Positions 15,798 to 24,969 of a stretch of DNA of 64,000 nt are shown here, one piece after another. The stretch is from an uncultured Desulfuromonadales bacterium (GTDB taxonomy: Bacteria; Desulfobacterota; Desulfuromonadia; Desulfuromonadales; Geopsychrobacteraceae). Numbering within the stretch: position 1 is the stretch's first letter; each line of letters starts with the position of its first letter. A program made the translations under genes and the position numbers. The notes beneath the pieces are model-generated. The model ran no database searches, was not told the origin of the DNA, and worked only from the letters and a program-made list of their open reading frames with translations. The stretch spans positions 1 to 64,000 of the forward strand of contig CAMYNC010000005.1 in assembly GCA_947259685.1 (NCBI GenBank). Reading direction: 5' to 3'.

Positions 15798-17513
15798 TTA
15801 ACCCTTAGCCTTATCCAACACCTGCCTGATGGTTTGAGATAGTTTCTGTAAGTCTAAGGGTTTCATCAGAAAGTCGCTGAAACCAAGCTCAAGGGCTTCC
15901 GCATCATTGATTTGATCAATGTAACCAGTACATAAGATCGTTGGCTGCCCTGGACAAACCCTATGCAGCTGCTTGATGAGGTCCATTCCGGTTAGCTCAG
16001 GCATGGTCTGGTCAGTTATAACCAGATCAAATTGTTCCGGGTTTTGGGTGAATATCTCCAAGGCTTTTTTGCTGCTGGTTTCGGTTGTGACCTGGTAGCC
16101 AAATTCACTGAGCAACTCACCCCAGGTAGCAGCCAGCAGCTTTTCATCATCGATCAGCAGAATTCGTTCATTGCCTCTGGGCAGGTCAGGCGCTGGCGAA
16201 GGTATTTCTATTGGCGTGGTGTCTATGACCGGGAAATAGACTTCAAAGGTACTCCCCCGACCAAACTCACTCTTTACCTTGGCAAATCCACCGTGGGTCT
16301 CAAGGATGCCATGGACGACGGCCAGTCCCATTCCAGTCCCTTCGCCGACTCCTTTGGTGGTAAAAAACGGGTCAAAAATTCTTTCCAGGTCTTCCGGGAT
16401 CATTCCTGAACCGTCGTCCTGCACGCTGAGTTTGGCAAACTTCCCAGGAGCAACGTTGAATTGGGTGGGGATGTCTGTTAGGCCAATGTTCAGCAATTCC
16501 ACGGCAATCTTTAATGTCCCCTGACCATCCATGGCCCGCACGGCATTATTGCACAGGTTAATCAATACTTCCTGAACCTGTGTTGAGTCGGCATTGATGG
16601 CCAGCTGGCGGGGAGAAAGAGTGTTCTGCATGGCAATTGTTGTTGGCATCGCAGAGCGTAATAATCTGCAGGCCTCATCAAGGACCAATGCCAGGTTCAC
16701 CGGTTTCAGTTCCGGTGCTTTTTGATGACTGAAGGTGAGAATTTGCCGGACCAGATCCCGGCTTCTTAAACTTGCTGTCAGGGCATTGTCCAGATAGGGT
16801 GAAATTTTGCTTTGCGCAGGCGACTTGAGTTGCGAGAGATTGATGTTACTGAGGATGATCGCCAGGAGATTGTTGAATTCGTGGGAAATTCCACCGGCCA
16901 GGACACCGAGGGCTTTCATTTTACGAGCCTGAAATAACTGCCTCATCAACCGCTTTCGTTCCTCCTCTTCCGTTTTAAGCGCGGTAATATCCACAACTAC
17001 GGTGCGTAATGTTTGTCGATCAGGCGACAGGGTCCCCTCGAGCTGAACCGCCAGTGACGGCAGATTATTATTCACCAGTTCAAGCTCGCAGACTTGATTG
17101 GGGTGTAAGGAGAAGGCTCGTTTCAAGAAGGTGCTAAAGGCGGACCGGTCGGAATCAGTAACAAATGCTCCGAAGCGTTGACCCAGCAATTCGCTGCGTT
17201 CGAGTCCTATCATGCGCGCACCGGTCAGGTTTATTTGGGTCATTCTGCCATTGCTATCCAGAGTAAAGTAGCCCACCGGAGCGAAGTCGTAGAGGTCGGT
17301 ATAGCGTTCGCGCTCTTTCTCGACCTCTGTCCGTGAGTTGCGCAGCTCCTCGTTCTGTAGTTCCAGCTCGAGCTGATAAACCTGCAGTTCATGGATCAGT
17401 CGCTGCATTTCGTCCGCTGATCGCGGCGACCTGTCGGCCAGAGGCTGACCTTGCAAGGATTTTTCAGCGCGGCGACGGAGGTCGGTGGGATTTTTTGGCT
17501 GGCCAGGTTTCAT
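15798..17513 (-). CDS. PAS hybrid sensor histidine kinase with C-terminal receiver
   Basis: A 571-aa cytosolic sensor kinase. An N-terminal coiled coil (about residues 33-70, ELQNEELRNSRTEVEKE) leads to a PAS domain (about 72-185, with DLYDFAPVGYFTLD). The dimerisation domain has phosphoacceptor His211 in ISHEFNN. The catalytic ATPase domain shows NLCNNAVRAM, DDGSGM and GTGMGLAVVHGI. A receiver domain (about 447-567) carries phosphoacceptor Asp501 in VITDQTMPE. No membrane segment. Its ATG overlaps the stop of the CheB/CheR fusion gene by ATGA, so the two are translationally coupled and probably one signalling pathway. No separate response regulator with an output domain is adjacent. Confidence 0.93.
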   Translation of the reverse strand: MKPGQPKNPTDLRRRAEKSLQGQPLADRSPRSADEMQRLIHELQVYQLELELQNEELRNSRTEVEKERERYTDLYDFAPVGYFTLDSNGRMTQINLTGARMIGLERSELLGQRFGAFVTDSDRSAFSTFLKRAFSLHPNQVCELELVNNNLPSLAVQLEGTLSPDRQTLRTVVVDITALKTEEEERKRLMRQLFQARKMKALGVLAGGISHEFNNLLAIILSNINLSQLKSPAQSKISPYLDNALTASLRSRDLVRQILTFSHQKAPELKPVNLALVLDEACRLLRSAMPTTIAMQNTLSPRQLAINADSTQVQEVLINLCNNAVRAMDGQGTLKIAVELLNIGLTDIPTQFNVAPGKFAKLSVQDDGSGMIPEDLERIFDPFFTTKGVGEGTGMGLAVVHGILETHGGFAKVKSEFGRGSTFEVYFPVIDTTPIEIPSPAPDLPRGNERILLIDDEKLLAATWGELLSEFGYQVTTETSSKKALEIFTQNPEQFDLVITDQTMPELTGMDLIKQLHRVCPGQPTILCTGYIDQINDAEALELGFSDFLMKPLDLQKLSQTIRQVLDKAKG

Positions 17514-20317
17514 GGTTTGCCTTTGTTTTCATTATCCGACTTCGCCTTGCCCTTGTCCAGTGCTGCGCCTTGCTCCTTTAAGAGCTTTTCCAGAACGGTT
17601 TGGGCATTTTGCGACGTCTCCTCCAACAGTTGTGCCTTGTCCAATTCTTCGGCTTGTGCCTCAAAACGACTGGTCAATACCGACAGGGCTTCGGACAAGG
17701 TCTTTTCTTGCTGCTTTTCCCGGCTGATATCCATAAAGGTGATCACCACTCCGTCGATCCGGTTGTCCTGCGTGCGGTAGGGCATGATGCGGACGGTGAA
17801 CCAGCGCCCATTGTGAGCGGCAGCCTGCCCCTGGTGAGGAACCAGCGATCGCAGCACTTCGCGTGCATCTTCGATCAGGCCAGGATAGTCGAGTTCGCTG
17901 ACGATGTCGGTGATCGGCCTGCCGGCGTCACCAGGGATCAGCTTGATGATGCTGGTGGTCTGAGTCGTGAAACGCCGCACTTTGAGATCGTCATCCAAAA
18001 ACAGGGTGGCAATATCGGTGCTGTTGAGGAGGTTTTTCATGTCATCGCTGGCCTGGGTCAGCTCACTTACCTTGGCCTGCAGTTCCTGGTTGACCGTTTG
18101 CAATTCCTCGTTCATCGACTGCATCTCTTCCCTGGAGGTGGTCAACTCCTCGTTAGTGCTCTGCAATTCTTCATTGGTGCTCTGCAGTTCCTCATTGGCA
18201 GACTTAAGTTCTTCCTGCGAGGACTGCATTTCTTCACGGGTGGTTTGCAATTCCTCGCGAGACCGCTGAAGCTCCAGGGCCAGATTGCTCAGTCGGGCAT
18301 TGTCCTCGGTCGCCCGTTTTCTCTTGGTCGAAGGTTTCGAGACAATTGAGCTGCCCTGGTCGGCAAAGATAACCAGCAACATCCCCCACAAGGCTTCCGG
18401 TTCCGCCAAGTATTGAACGGTGACATCGACGACCTGGGTCCCGCCGTTGGTTCCCACCTTGATTCCCTTCAAGGTCAGGGTGGTTTTCTGCTGCAATGCC
18501 CGGTGAAAACCTTCATACAGCAGACTGCTCAGCCCCTCACGGGCCATGGCAAATAGGTTCAGGTTGGCTTTGCCAACCGCCGGCTCAAGGTATTTTCCGG
18601 TCTTGCCGGTGATATAGAGGATATCTCCCTTGCCGGTGGTCAGTACGGCGGCCGGGGTATGCTGGCTGAGCAGCAGGGTGTCGGTCAGTGACTGCAGGTT
18701 GGGGGCTGGCAAAAGGGCTGCAGGCGGCGGGGGCGGATCTGCCAGCGAGTCAGCTCTGTTTTGGGTAAACGCGGTTGGAAAGCCGACCAAATCGACCTGC
18801 TGGGCGGAATTCTGGCGCCGATAGAGTCGCGTTTTACCGGACAGTGGCGCAAACAGCTCGGTGGTCTGGCCGACAGTCTCCGCGCTCCCCAACAGCAGGA
18901 TGCCGTCTGGATTGAGGCTGTAGTGAAACAGGTTCAGCAGTTTTTTTTGTAAATCCGATTCAAGGTAGATCAACAGATTCCTGCAGGTCAGGAGATTAAG
19001 CTTGGTGAAAGGAGGATCCATGATCAGATTCTGCGCGGCGAAAATCACCATCTCGCGAATTTCCTTACAGACCTGGTAACCGCGTTCCTCCTGAATAAAA
19101 AACCGGCGGAGGCGGGTCTCCGAAACATCTGCGACAATATTGGCCGGAAAGGCACCGGTTCGGGCCTTGTCGATCGCTTCCTGGTCCAGGTCGGTGGCAA
19201 AGATCTGCAAGGAAAAATGGGCAGCGGGTTTAGCCTGATCCAGAGCCTCGCGAAAGATGATGGCCAGGGAATAGGCTTCCTCGCCTGTTGAGCAGCCAGG
19301 GACCCAAGCGCGTAACAGGCCACCGGTCGGCCGGGCAGCGAGAAGTTCAGGGATAACCTCGGTTTTCAACTGTGCCCAGACCGCCGGGTCGCGAAAGAAG
19401 TTGGTGACGCCAATCAACAGTTCTTTGTAGAGTAAGGTTGCTTCATGGGGGTTCTCCCGCAGGTAGTGGACATAGTCTGCGATTAAAGCCAGCTGATGCA
19501 GACCCATGCGCCGCTCGATGCGGCGGTACATGGTGCTTTTTTTGTAAGCCGAAAAATCGTGCCCGGTCTGGGCGCGGAGCAGCAGAACGACCTTCTCGAG
19601 GCCGCTTAGATTTTTTTCTTCACGCTCGGGTTCGGTTTTGGCAGTCAGCCGCGGCACATGCTGAAGATAGCTGATGATCCTGGCGGGCAGCTCGTTGACC
19701 GGGGCGACCACATCAGCCAATCCAGAGTCAATGGCGCTGCGGGGCATACCGTCGAACTTTGCCGAGGCTGGATCTTGTACGAAAACCGTGCCGGCTTTCT
19801 CTTTGATGGCACGTAGCGCCAGGGTCCCATCGGAGCCCATGCCCGAGAGGATGACCCCGATGCAGTGTTCCTGCTGATCATCAGCCAGCGAACGAAAAAA
19901 GAAATCAATCGGATGACGTAAGCCGCGGGGCGCGGAGGGTTCAAGTAAATGCAGCACGCCATGCAGCATGGACAGGTCACTGTTGGGGGGAATGACATAA
20001 ACATGGTCAGGCTCGACCTTCATCCGGTCCTTGATCTGCATAATCGGCAAGGCGGTTTTGCGCTGGAGTAGGTCCACCATGATCCCTTTGTGATCTGGAT
20101 CAAGATGCTGAACGATGACAAAGGCCATACCGCTCTCCAGCGGCACATTAGCCAGGAATAGCTCCAGCGCCTCCAAACCTCCGGCTGAAGCACCAATGCC
20201 GATAATGGGAAAACCCTGGCGACCCTTGGCGCTCTTGGGGGCAGGAGAATCCTGGGAAGGTTTCCTGCCTTTGGCCGGAGCACGGGTGGCTTTTTCCGAT
20301 TTTCCCATTAAATCCAT
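17510..20317 (-). CDS. CheB-CheR-PAS fusion protein
   Basis: A 935-aa cytosolic fusion. The CheB methylesterase domain (about residues 35-220) keeps catalytic Ser44 in GIGASAGG, VIVQHLDPDHKG (His) and SGMGSDGTLA (Asp), but lacks the receiver of ordinary CheB. The CheR methyltransferase domain (about 240-510) has GVTNFFRDP and the SAM-binding PGCSTGEEAYSLA. A coiled coil (about 660-765) made of heptad-like EELQSTNEELQS repeats precedes a PAS domain (about 770-880). Such CheB/CheR/PAS proteins are known but their targets are rarely defined. The start at 20317 has only a short AGGA spacing; ATG 20308 three codons later is equally plausible. The gene pairs by overlap with the hybrid kinase. Confidence 0.92.
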   Translation of the reverse strand: MDLMGKSEKATRAPAKGRKPSQDSPAPKSAKGRQGFPIIGIGASAGGLEALELFLANVPLESGMAFVIVQHLDPDHKGIMVDLLQRKTALPIMQIKDRMKVEPDHVYVIPPNSDLSMLHGVLHLLEPSAPRGLRHPIDFFFRSLADDQQEHCIGVILSGMGSDGTLALRAIKEKAGTVFVQDPASAKFDGMPRSAIDSGLADVVAPVNELPARIISYLQHVPRLTAKTEPEREEKNLSGLEKVVLLLRAQTGHDFSAYKKSTMYRRIERRMGLHQLALIADYVHYLRENPHEATLLYKELLIGVTNFFRDPAVWAQLKTEVIPELLAARPTGGLLRAWVPGCSTGEEAYSLAIIFREALDQAKPAAHFSLQIFATDLDQEAIDKARTGAFPANIVADVSETRLRRFFIQEERGYQVCKEIREMVIFAAQNLIMDPPFTKLNLLTCRNLLIYLESDLQKKLLNLFHYSLNPDGILLLGSAETVGQTTELFAPLSGKTRLYRRQNSAQQVDLVGFPTAFTQNRADSLADPPPPPAALLPAPNLQSLTDTLLLSQHTPAAVLTTGKGDILYITGKTGKYLEPAVGKANLNLFAMAREGLSSLLYEGFHRALQQKTTLTLKGIKVGTNGGTQVVDVTVQYLAEPEALWGMLLVIFADQGSSIVSKPSTKRKRATEDNARLSNLALELQRSREELQTTREEMQSSQEELKSANEELQSTNEELQSTNEELTTSREEMQSMNEELQTVNQELQAKVSELTQASDDMKNLLNSTDIATLFLDDDLKVRRFTTQTTSIIKLIPGDAGRPITDIVSELDYPGLIEDAREVLRSLVPHQGQAAAHNGRWFTVRIMPYRTQDNRIDGVVITFMDISREKQQEKTLSEALSVLTSRFEAQAEELDKAQLLEETSQNAQTVLEKLLKEQGAALDKGKAKSDNENKGKP

Positions 20318-20397
20318 ATTCCTAATAAGATGAATGTTTTAGTCTGATTCATTAAATATCATAATCGGTGGCGGTTTTACCATCGGTATTTAAACTG

Positions 20398-20435
20398 AAA
20401 AGGCCCCATCGACGCAAAGATCGATAGGGCCTTTT
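20398..20435. terminator. Rho-independent terminator of the cytochrome operon
   Basis: AAAAGGCCC-ATCGA and TCGATAGGGCCTTTT form a long stem (one mismatch or bulge) with an eight-base loop. It lies 26 bases past the last cytochrome gene on minus. The A and T flanks make it usable on both strands. Confidence 0.85.
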
Positions 20436-20461
20436 ACAGTTTGCCAAGCTATCTTTTCTGG

Positions 20462-21349
20462 CTAGTTCTTTTTCCTGTTGACCGGCAGGTCATGCGGGTT
20501 CAAGTGGCAGGTCAGGCAATCAGGGAACTTCTCAAGCAATTTTTTGGCATGAGTTTTCGGCGGAGTATGGCAGTTTGAACACTGTGGAATCAGGCCGTGC
20601 CGGGTATGGCATTGGGCACAGCTGACCTGGCCGTGCTTACTCGGCGTTGCCGACCACTCACTGTAAATGCCATCGTGACAAGCACTGCAGGTTTTAACGT
20701 CAACATCAGCGTTGAAACCGATATTCAGCGGCTGGTGAACCTGGTGGCAGGTTGTACAGCTGGTGAATTGCTGGGCTTCAAAATGTGGCTCATGGCATTC
20801 CTGGCAGGATGGGATATAGCCATGCCGCTCGTAATGACAGGCTCCACAGCCCTGTTCAGTGTGCTTGCTGGGGAATTGCGCCAGCTGGCCTGCCTGGTCA
20901 TTGTGGCAATCAGAGCAGAAGCCCGCCAGCATGCGCGTGGCCGGAACCTGGCGTGGCGTATGTGGGTTCTGGTGGCAATTCAGGCACTCTGAATGCTTTT
21001 CTCCATGCGGAAAGGCGTGGCAGGTTGCGCATTTAGGCATGATCTCCGCGTAGTTGTTTTTCAGCGGATTGTAGGCGTGAAACACCTCGTGGCATTCACG
21101 ACAGTCGAATTGGTGTTTACGACCATCCTGTTTGATATCGCCGAAATGCTTCGGATGGCATTGCCCGCATTGGCTTATGGTCAGCGGTTGGGGTTCGTTG
21201 GCATAAAGAGATGCATCCTGGGCAGGAAGATCGGTGCGCTTTGCCGCTTGCTGAGCCAGGGCGGCAGATGCCGCCCCGGACAGCAGAACCGCTGCAACCA
21301 GGAGCACTTTGCTGATTTGAATCAGCTTTTTATAGTGATGGTTGAGCAT
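20462..21349 (-). CDS. Dodecaheme c-type cytochrome (second of tandem pair)
   Basis: A 295-aa exported protein with a signal peptide (residues about 1-33, ending AALAQQ) and twelve CxxCH heme-binding motifs: CGQCH, CRECH, CATCH, CLNCH, CSDCH, CGACH, CQECH, CTTCH, CSACH, CAQCH, CSNCH and CLTCH. Additional histidines (for example PSKH, HQPL) can provide the second axial ligands, as in cytochrome c3-type multihemes. It is expected to act in the periplasm or outer envelope in extracellular or respiratory electron transfer. GAGGGG lies upstream of the ATG. It begins 15 bases after its paralogue at 21365-22159, with which it shares heme order and the CHDG-Y-x4-AT-x2-KH element. Confidence 0.95.
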   Translation of the reverse strand: MLNHHYKKLIQISKVLLVAAVLLSGAASAALAQQAAKRTDLPAQDASLYANEPQPLTISQCGQCHPKHFGDIKQDGRKHQFDCRECHEVFHAYNPLKNNYAEIMPKCATCHAFPHGEKHSECLNCHQNPHTPRQVPATRMLAGFCSDCHNDQAGQLAQFPSKHTEQGCGACHYERHGYIPSCQECHEPHFEAQQFTSCTTCHQVHQPLNIGFNADVDVKTCSACHDGIYSEWSATPSKHGQVSCAQCHTRHGLIPQCSNCHTPPKTHAKKLLEKFPDCLTCHLNPHDLPVNRKKN

Positions 21350-21364
21350 ATATTATCCCCTCTG

Positions 21365-22159
21365 TTATTGTCCCGGCCAGTTGTTCAGGTCGTGAGCGAT
21401 ATTGTGGCAATCACCGCATTTCGGGAACTTGCTGTGGATGCCTTCGGGGTGCGGCAGACCGTGGCAGTCACTGCAATTCGGCACGGTCTTATGCTTGTTG
21501 GCGTGACACTGAACACAAGCAACATCGTGGTGCTTAGTCTTGGTTGCCATCAGCTGCTCGTAGACGCCATCGTGGCAGGCGGCGCACAGGATGTTCTGAG
21601 TGGTGTCGGGATACTCTAGAACCAGCGGCTGGTGAACTTCGTGGCAGGTTGCGCAGTTAGCTTGGGTGACATTTTCAGAGTGGGGAGTGTGGCACTGGAT
21701 ACACTCAGGAATCACCCCGTGCTTGTCAGCATGACAGAAGTTACAGGCAAAAGTGGTGTGCTTACTGGGGTTGGCTTCCAGCTGCTCGTTCTGCGAAGTG
21801 TGGCAGGTGAGACATTCAGACTTGAGCTCCCCGGAAAGAACCACGCGAAGCGGCTGGTGAGGGTTGTGGCAGCGAAGGCAGTTGTCGAGCTCAAAGTGGG
21901 TTTCGCCTTCGTGACACATGCTGCATTGCGGAATGTTGTTCGGGCTCGAAGGACGGTGGCCAGTGTGACATTCACGGCAGTTGATGGCATCGCGGTGGGC
22001 ACTACCAGCTTCGGCGATCTGTGCGGGTTGCTCATCGTGACATTTTGCGCAGTCGTCAATCGACAGCTCCGGTTGCGCGACAGCGACGCCTGCGGTCAGC
22101 AGCCCGCAGAAGAGCATTCCCAGCAGTGCGGTCAGAAAGGTTACCTTTGGTTTTTGCAT
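21365..22159 (-). CDS. Dodecaheme c-type cytochrome (first of tandem pair)
   Basis: A 264-aa exported multiheme cytochrome starting MQKPKVTFLTALLG, with the signal peptide ending near VAVAQP. Twelve CxxCH motifs are present: CAKCH, CRECH, CSMCH, CLRCH, CLTCH, CNFCH, CIQCH, CATCH, CAACH, CVQCH, CSDCH and CGDCH. Two internal repeats of about 75 residues with four hemes each are evident, the HQPL-to-KH-to-CxxCHxxKH pattern occurring twice (starting at CLRCH and CATCH). The ATG at 22159 is chosen because a perfect AGGAGG lies just upstream; the in-frame extension adds 18 non-signal-like residues. It is the upstream gene of a two-gene operon with 20462-21349, presumably a duplication. Confidence 0.95.
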   Translation of the reverse strand: MQKPKVTFLTALLGMLFCGLLTAGVAVAQPELSIDDCAKCHDEQPAQIAEAGSAHRDAINCRECHTGHRPSSPNNIPQCSMCHEGETHFELDNCLRCHNPHQPLRVVLSGELKSECLTCHTSQNEQLEANPSKHTTFACNFCHADKHGVIPECIQCHTPHSENVTQANCATCHEVHQPLVLEYPDTTQNILCAACHDGVYEQLMATKTKHHDVACVQCHANKHKTVPNCSDCHGLPHPEGIHSKFPKCGDCHNIAHDLNNWPGQ

Positions 22160-22249
22160 TTTGCCTCCTGAAATGTGTGGATGTGTGCCCAAAGAGCCGA
22201 TTGATTCATGCAAAATTGGCGACTCGCTGAGGACAGCAAAAGAAAAAAT

Positions 22250-22321
22250 ATTGCAGTAGCTATATCTTCATTGAACTGCATTGAATAGATACATCTTCTT
22301 TGATAGCAATCAAATGCAGTT
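22250..22321. promoter_or_regulatory. Candidate operator boxes upstream of the cytochrome operon
   Basis: AACTGCATT (22274-22282) and AATGCAGTT (22313-22321) are perfect 9-bp inverted arms 30 bases apart, and a third similar box ATTGCAGT lies at 22250-22257. The three copies of an (A)TGCAGT element lie 90-160 bases upstream of the cytochrome start in AT-rich DNA. The cognate regulator is unknown. Confidence 0.5.
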
Positions 22322-22476
22322 TATATCAAGGCTTGCTGCTTTATTCAAGTTCTTTCTGGTGTTTTGTAAGTTGCTGTTAAGATGAGGTTTTTTGTGTGCC
22401 GGCAGAGGTGCGGTGCAATAAGGGAGGGGAGTTTCTTTTGTATACTGTATGCGGGCAGCCAGCCCAGGGAACGAAA

Positions 22477-22503
22477 CGTGCCCGGCCGTTGCGGCCGGGC
22501 ACG
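22477..22503 (-). terminator. Rho-independent terminator of mscS
   Basis: A perfect 12-bp stem (CGTGCCCGGCCG with CGGCCGGGCACG) and 3-base loop lie 12 bases beyond the mscS stop on minus. The minus strand continues TTTCGTTCC, a modest T-run. Confidence 0.85.
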
Positions 22504-22515
22504 CTGAAAGTAGCT

Positions 22516-23364
22516 TCAGGCGGCAGTGGTGATCGCATTGATGTTGTGATGGTGAACATCCTGTTGTGGGAATGGAATAGAAATCCCTTCGGCATCAAAG
22601 CGAAGTTTGATTTCTTCCTGCAATTCAAACAGGGTCGGCCAGTAGTCGGCGCTCTTAACCCAGGGGCGGACCGCAAAGTTCACGCTGCTATCGGCAAGTT
22701 CAAGGACACCAATGGTCGGTTCCGGGTCTTTAAGTACCCGCGATTCCTTGGCGAGGATATCTTCGAGCACGGTACGGACTTTTTTCAGGTCATCGCCATA
22801 GCCCACGCCGATTATCAGATCAATACGACGGGTCGGCTTGGCTGAATAATTAGTAATTGTACTGCTGATAATCTGCCCATTTGGGACGATGATTTCTTTG
22901 TTACAGGCGGACCTTAGCTTGGTGCTGAAAATCTGAATCTCTTCAACCACGCCGGTTGTACCGCCACCTTCGATAAAATCACCCACCTTAAAGGGACGGA
23001 AGACGATCAGCATAACGCCGGAGGCAAAATTGCTGAGAGTGCCTTGCAAGGAAAGACCGATGGCCAGACCGGCAGCGGCAATGATGGCTGCAAACGAGGT
23101 GGTTCTGACACCCATTTTTTCCAATGCCGCCAGGATGACGAAAGCCATCAAGGCCATATAAGTCAAGCTTTTGCAAAATCTCACCAGGGTTTCATCGAGC
23201 TTACTCTTGGTCATGACCTTGGCGACAACGTTCGAGATGATTCGAGCGATGATTTTACCGACAATGAGAATAATGATCGCCCAGAGCAGCGGCAAGCCAT
23301 AAGTCTCAACCAGGCTGGCAATTTTCTCCGGGGTGAGTTGTTCTAAATAGGCCATTAAATTCAT
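22516..23364 (-). CDS. mscS: Small-conductance mechanosensitive channel
   Basis: A 282-aa MscS-family channel that opens under membrane tension to release solutes during hypo-osmotic shock. Three N-terminal membrane segments lie at about residues 22-45, 65-88 and 92-118; the third is the Gly/Ala-rich pore helix (IIAAAGLAIGLSLQGTLSNFASG). The cytoplasmic vestibule begins with FRPFKVGDFIE and contains VPNGQIIS. Length matches E. coli MscS (286 aa). AAGGAG lies upstream of the ATG. It is monocistronic, with its own terminator. Confidence 0.95.
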   Translation of the reverse strand: MNLMAYLEQLTPEKIASLVETYGLPLLWAIIILIVGKIIARIISNVVAKVMTKSKLDETLVRFCKSLTYMALMAFVILAALEKMGVRTTSFAAIIAAAGLAIGLSLQGTLSNFASGVMLIVFRPFKVGDFIEGGGTTGVVEEIQIFSTKLRSACNKEIIVPNGQIISSTITNYSAKPTRRIDLIIGVGYGDDLKKVRTVLEDILAKESRVLKDPEPTIGVLELADSSVNFAVRPWVKSADYWPTLFELQEEIKLRFDAEGISIPFPQQDVHHHNINAITTAA

Positions 23365-23434
23365 AACAATCTCCTTTTAAAATGGTTTAAGTATGTAAGA
23401 GGTTCTCATAACCTGAGAAAATTAAACGGGTTAG

Positions 23435-24823
23435 CTATAGCGCGCGCTCTGCAACATAGATTTTGACCTGCTCGGTATCTGCGCTTATTGTATCCAGGCG
23501 TTTAGGCAGCTTGTCGATCCCCATAAATGCTTCCGGTAATTCTGGGTCCTGCGCGATGGCCGATTTAACCGCCTCACCAAACTTAGCTGGATGGGCAGTT
23601 GCAAGGCAGACCAGCGGGCAACTGCCACTGGAAGCCGTCTGGCCGGCTTTGACTCCGATTGCAGTATGTGGATCAAGCACATAACCGGTCGTCGCGAAGA
23701 ACTCTTTGATCATCGCTATGGTGTCCTGATCGTTGACAGTTGCTGCAGAAAAAATTTCTTGCACGGCATCTAGCTGCTCCTCGCTAAAGTGTAGCTTGCC
23801 GCTCTGTTTGAATTCTTCCATGGCCAAACGCACCTGGTTGGCATCTTGACCATATAGATAATAGAGGAAACGTTCAAAGTTGCTGGCAACCTGGATATCC
23901 ATCGATGGGGACAGCGAATGCTGGACCACAGCCGATGAATAATCGCCATCATTAATAAAGCGACTGAGGATGTTGTTTGCATTGGTGGCCAGAATCAGCT
24001 TGCGAATAGGCACTCCCATCCGCTTGGCAATGTAGCCAGCGAAAATGTCTCCAAAGTTTCCGGTCGGTACGGAAACTTCGATCTCCTTGCAACCGGTTTC
24101 CTGGCTGACCCGGAACCAGGCATGGAAATAATAAACTACCTGTGCCAGGACCCGAGCCCAGTTAATCGAGTTAACCGCTCCCAGGGCATGCTGTTCTTTG
24201 AAATCGAGATCCCCGAAGATTTCCTTAACGATCGACTGGGCATCATCAAAGGTGCCTTCAACCGCCAGATTGAACACGTTGTCGTCGGTCACGGTGGTCA
24301 TCTGCAGCTCTTGAATCGGGGAAACCCGGCCCTTGGGGTGCAGGATAAAGATGTTGATATTTTTCCGCCCGCGGACCCCATAGATAGCGGCACTGCCGGT
24401 GTCACCACTGGTTGCCCCGATGATATTCATTTTTCGGCCAGATTTATCCAACAGGTATTCAAACAGATTGCCGAGAAACTGAAGGGCAACATCCTTAAAG
24501 GCCAGGGTCGGTCCGTGGAAAAGTTCGAGGAGGTAAAGATTGTTCTGTTTGACTACCGGGGTGATATCGGGATGTTTGAAGCTCGCGTAGGAGCGGTCGA
24601 TGAGAACTTTCAGGTCGCTCGCCGGGATATCAGTGGCAAATTGGGAAATAACCTGAAACGCCAGTTCTGGATAGGGCAGGGCGCTTAACTGATGCAACTC
24701 TTGCTGGGAAAAAGTGGGGATTTCCTCCGGCAGCAGCAGACCGCCATCATCGGCCAGTCCCATCATCACCGCATCAGAAAAATTTATGCCTCGAACCTTG
24801 CCCCGGGTACTGCAGTATTTCAT
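23435..24823 (-). CDS. thrC: Threonine synthase
   Basis: A 462-aa PLP enzyme that converts O-phosphohomoserine to threonine. It begins MKYCSTRG and carries DDGGLLLPEEIP, typical of this family, with PLP lysine Lys110 in GPTLAFKDVALQF, the phosphate loop GATSGDTGSAAI (about residues 136-147) and SVPTGNFGDIFAGY (about 251). Length matches the long bacterial ThrC form. AAGGAG precedes the ATG. It stands alone, with terminator 24906-24944 upstream separating it from maeB. No threonine leader peptide or riboswitch was seen. Confidence 0.96.
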   Translation of the reverse strand: MKYCSTRGKVRGINFSDAVMMGLADDGGLLLPEEIPTFSQQELHQLSALPYPELAFQVISQFATDIPASDLKVLIDRSYASFKHPDITPVVKQNNLYLLELFHGPTLAFKDVALQFLGNLFEYLLDKSGRKMNIIGATSGDTGSAAIYGVRGRKNINIFILHPKGRVSPIQELQMTTVTDDNVFNLAVEGTFDDAQSIVKEIFGDLDFKEQHALGAVNSINWARVLAQVVYYFHAWFRVSQETGCKEIEVSVPTGNFGDIFAGYIAKRMGVPIRKLILATNANNILSRFINDGDYSSAVVQHSLSPSMDIQVASNFERFLYYLYGQDANQVRLAMEEFKQSGKLHFSEEQLDAVQEIFSAATVNDQDTIAMIKEFFATTGYVLDPHTAIGVKAGQTASSGSCPLVCLATAHPAKFGEAVKSAIAQDPELPEAFMGIDKLPKRLDTISADTEQVKIYVAERAL

Positions 24824-24905
24824 GGAAACTCCTTGAGCGTATATTTTTTTTGCAGCTGGGCATCTTAACAGGAAGCTTGGTCGATGGGAAGGCTGGCCAA
24901 CAAAG

Positions 24906-24944
24906 AAAAAGAGGGAGTGTTCACGATGAACACTCCCTCTTTTT
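24906..24944. terminator. Strong bidirectional terminator after maeB
   Basis: GAGGGAGTGTTCA (24911-24923) and TGAACACTCCCTC (24927-24939) form a perfect 13-bp stem with loop CGA, flanked by five A on the left and five T on the right. It lies 26 bases past the maeB stop on minus. Confidence 0.95.
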
Positions 24945-24969
24945 CTACGTACTGTACTGGCTTGCTGAT

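Noticed and set aside
20398..20435. GACGCAAAG in a hairpin resembling the core of a cyclic di-GMP riboswitch
   Set aside because: The surrounding sequence lacks the other riboswitch helices, and the location past the end of the cytochrome operon fits a simple terminator loop.
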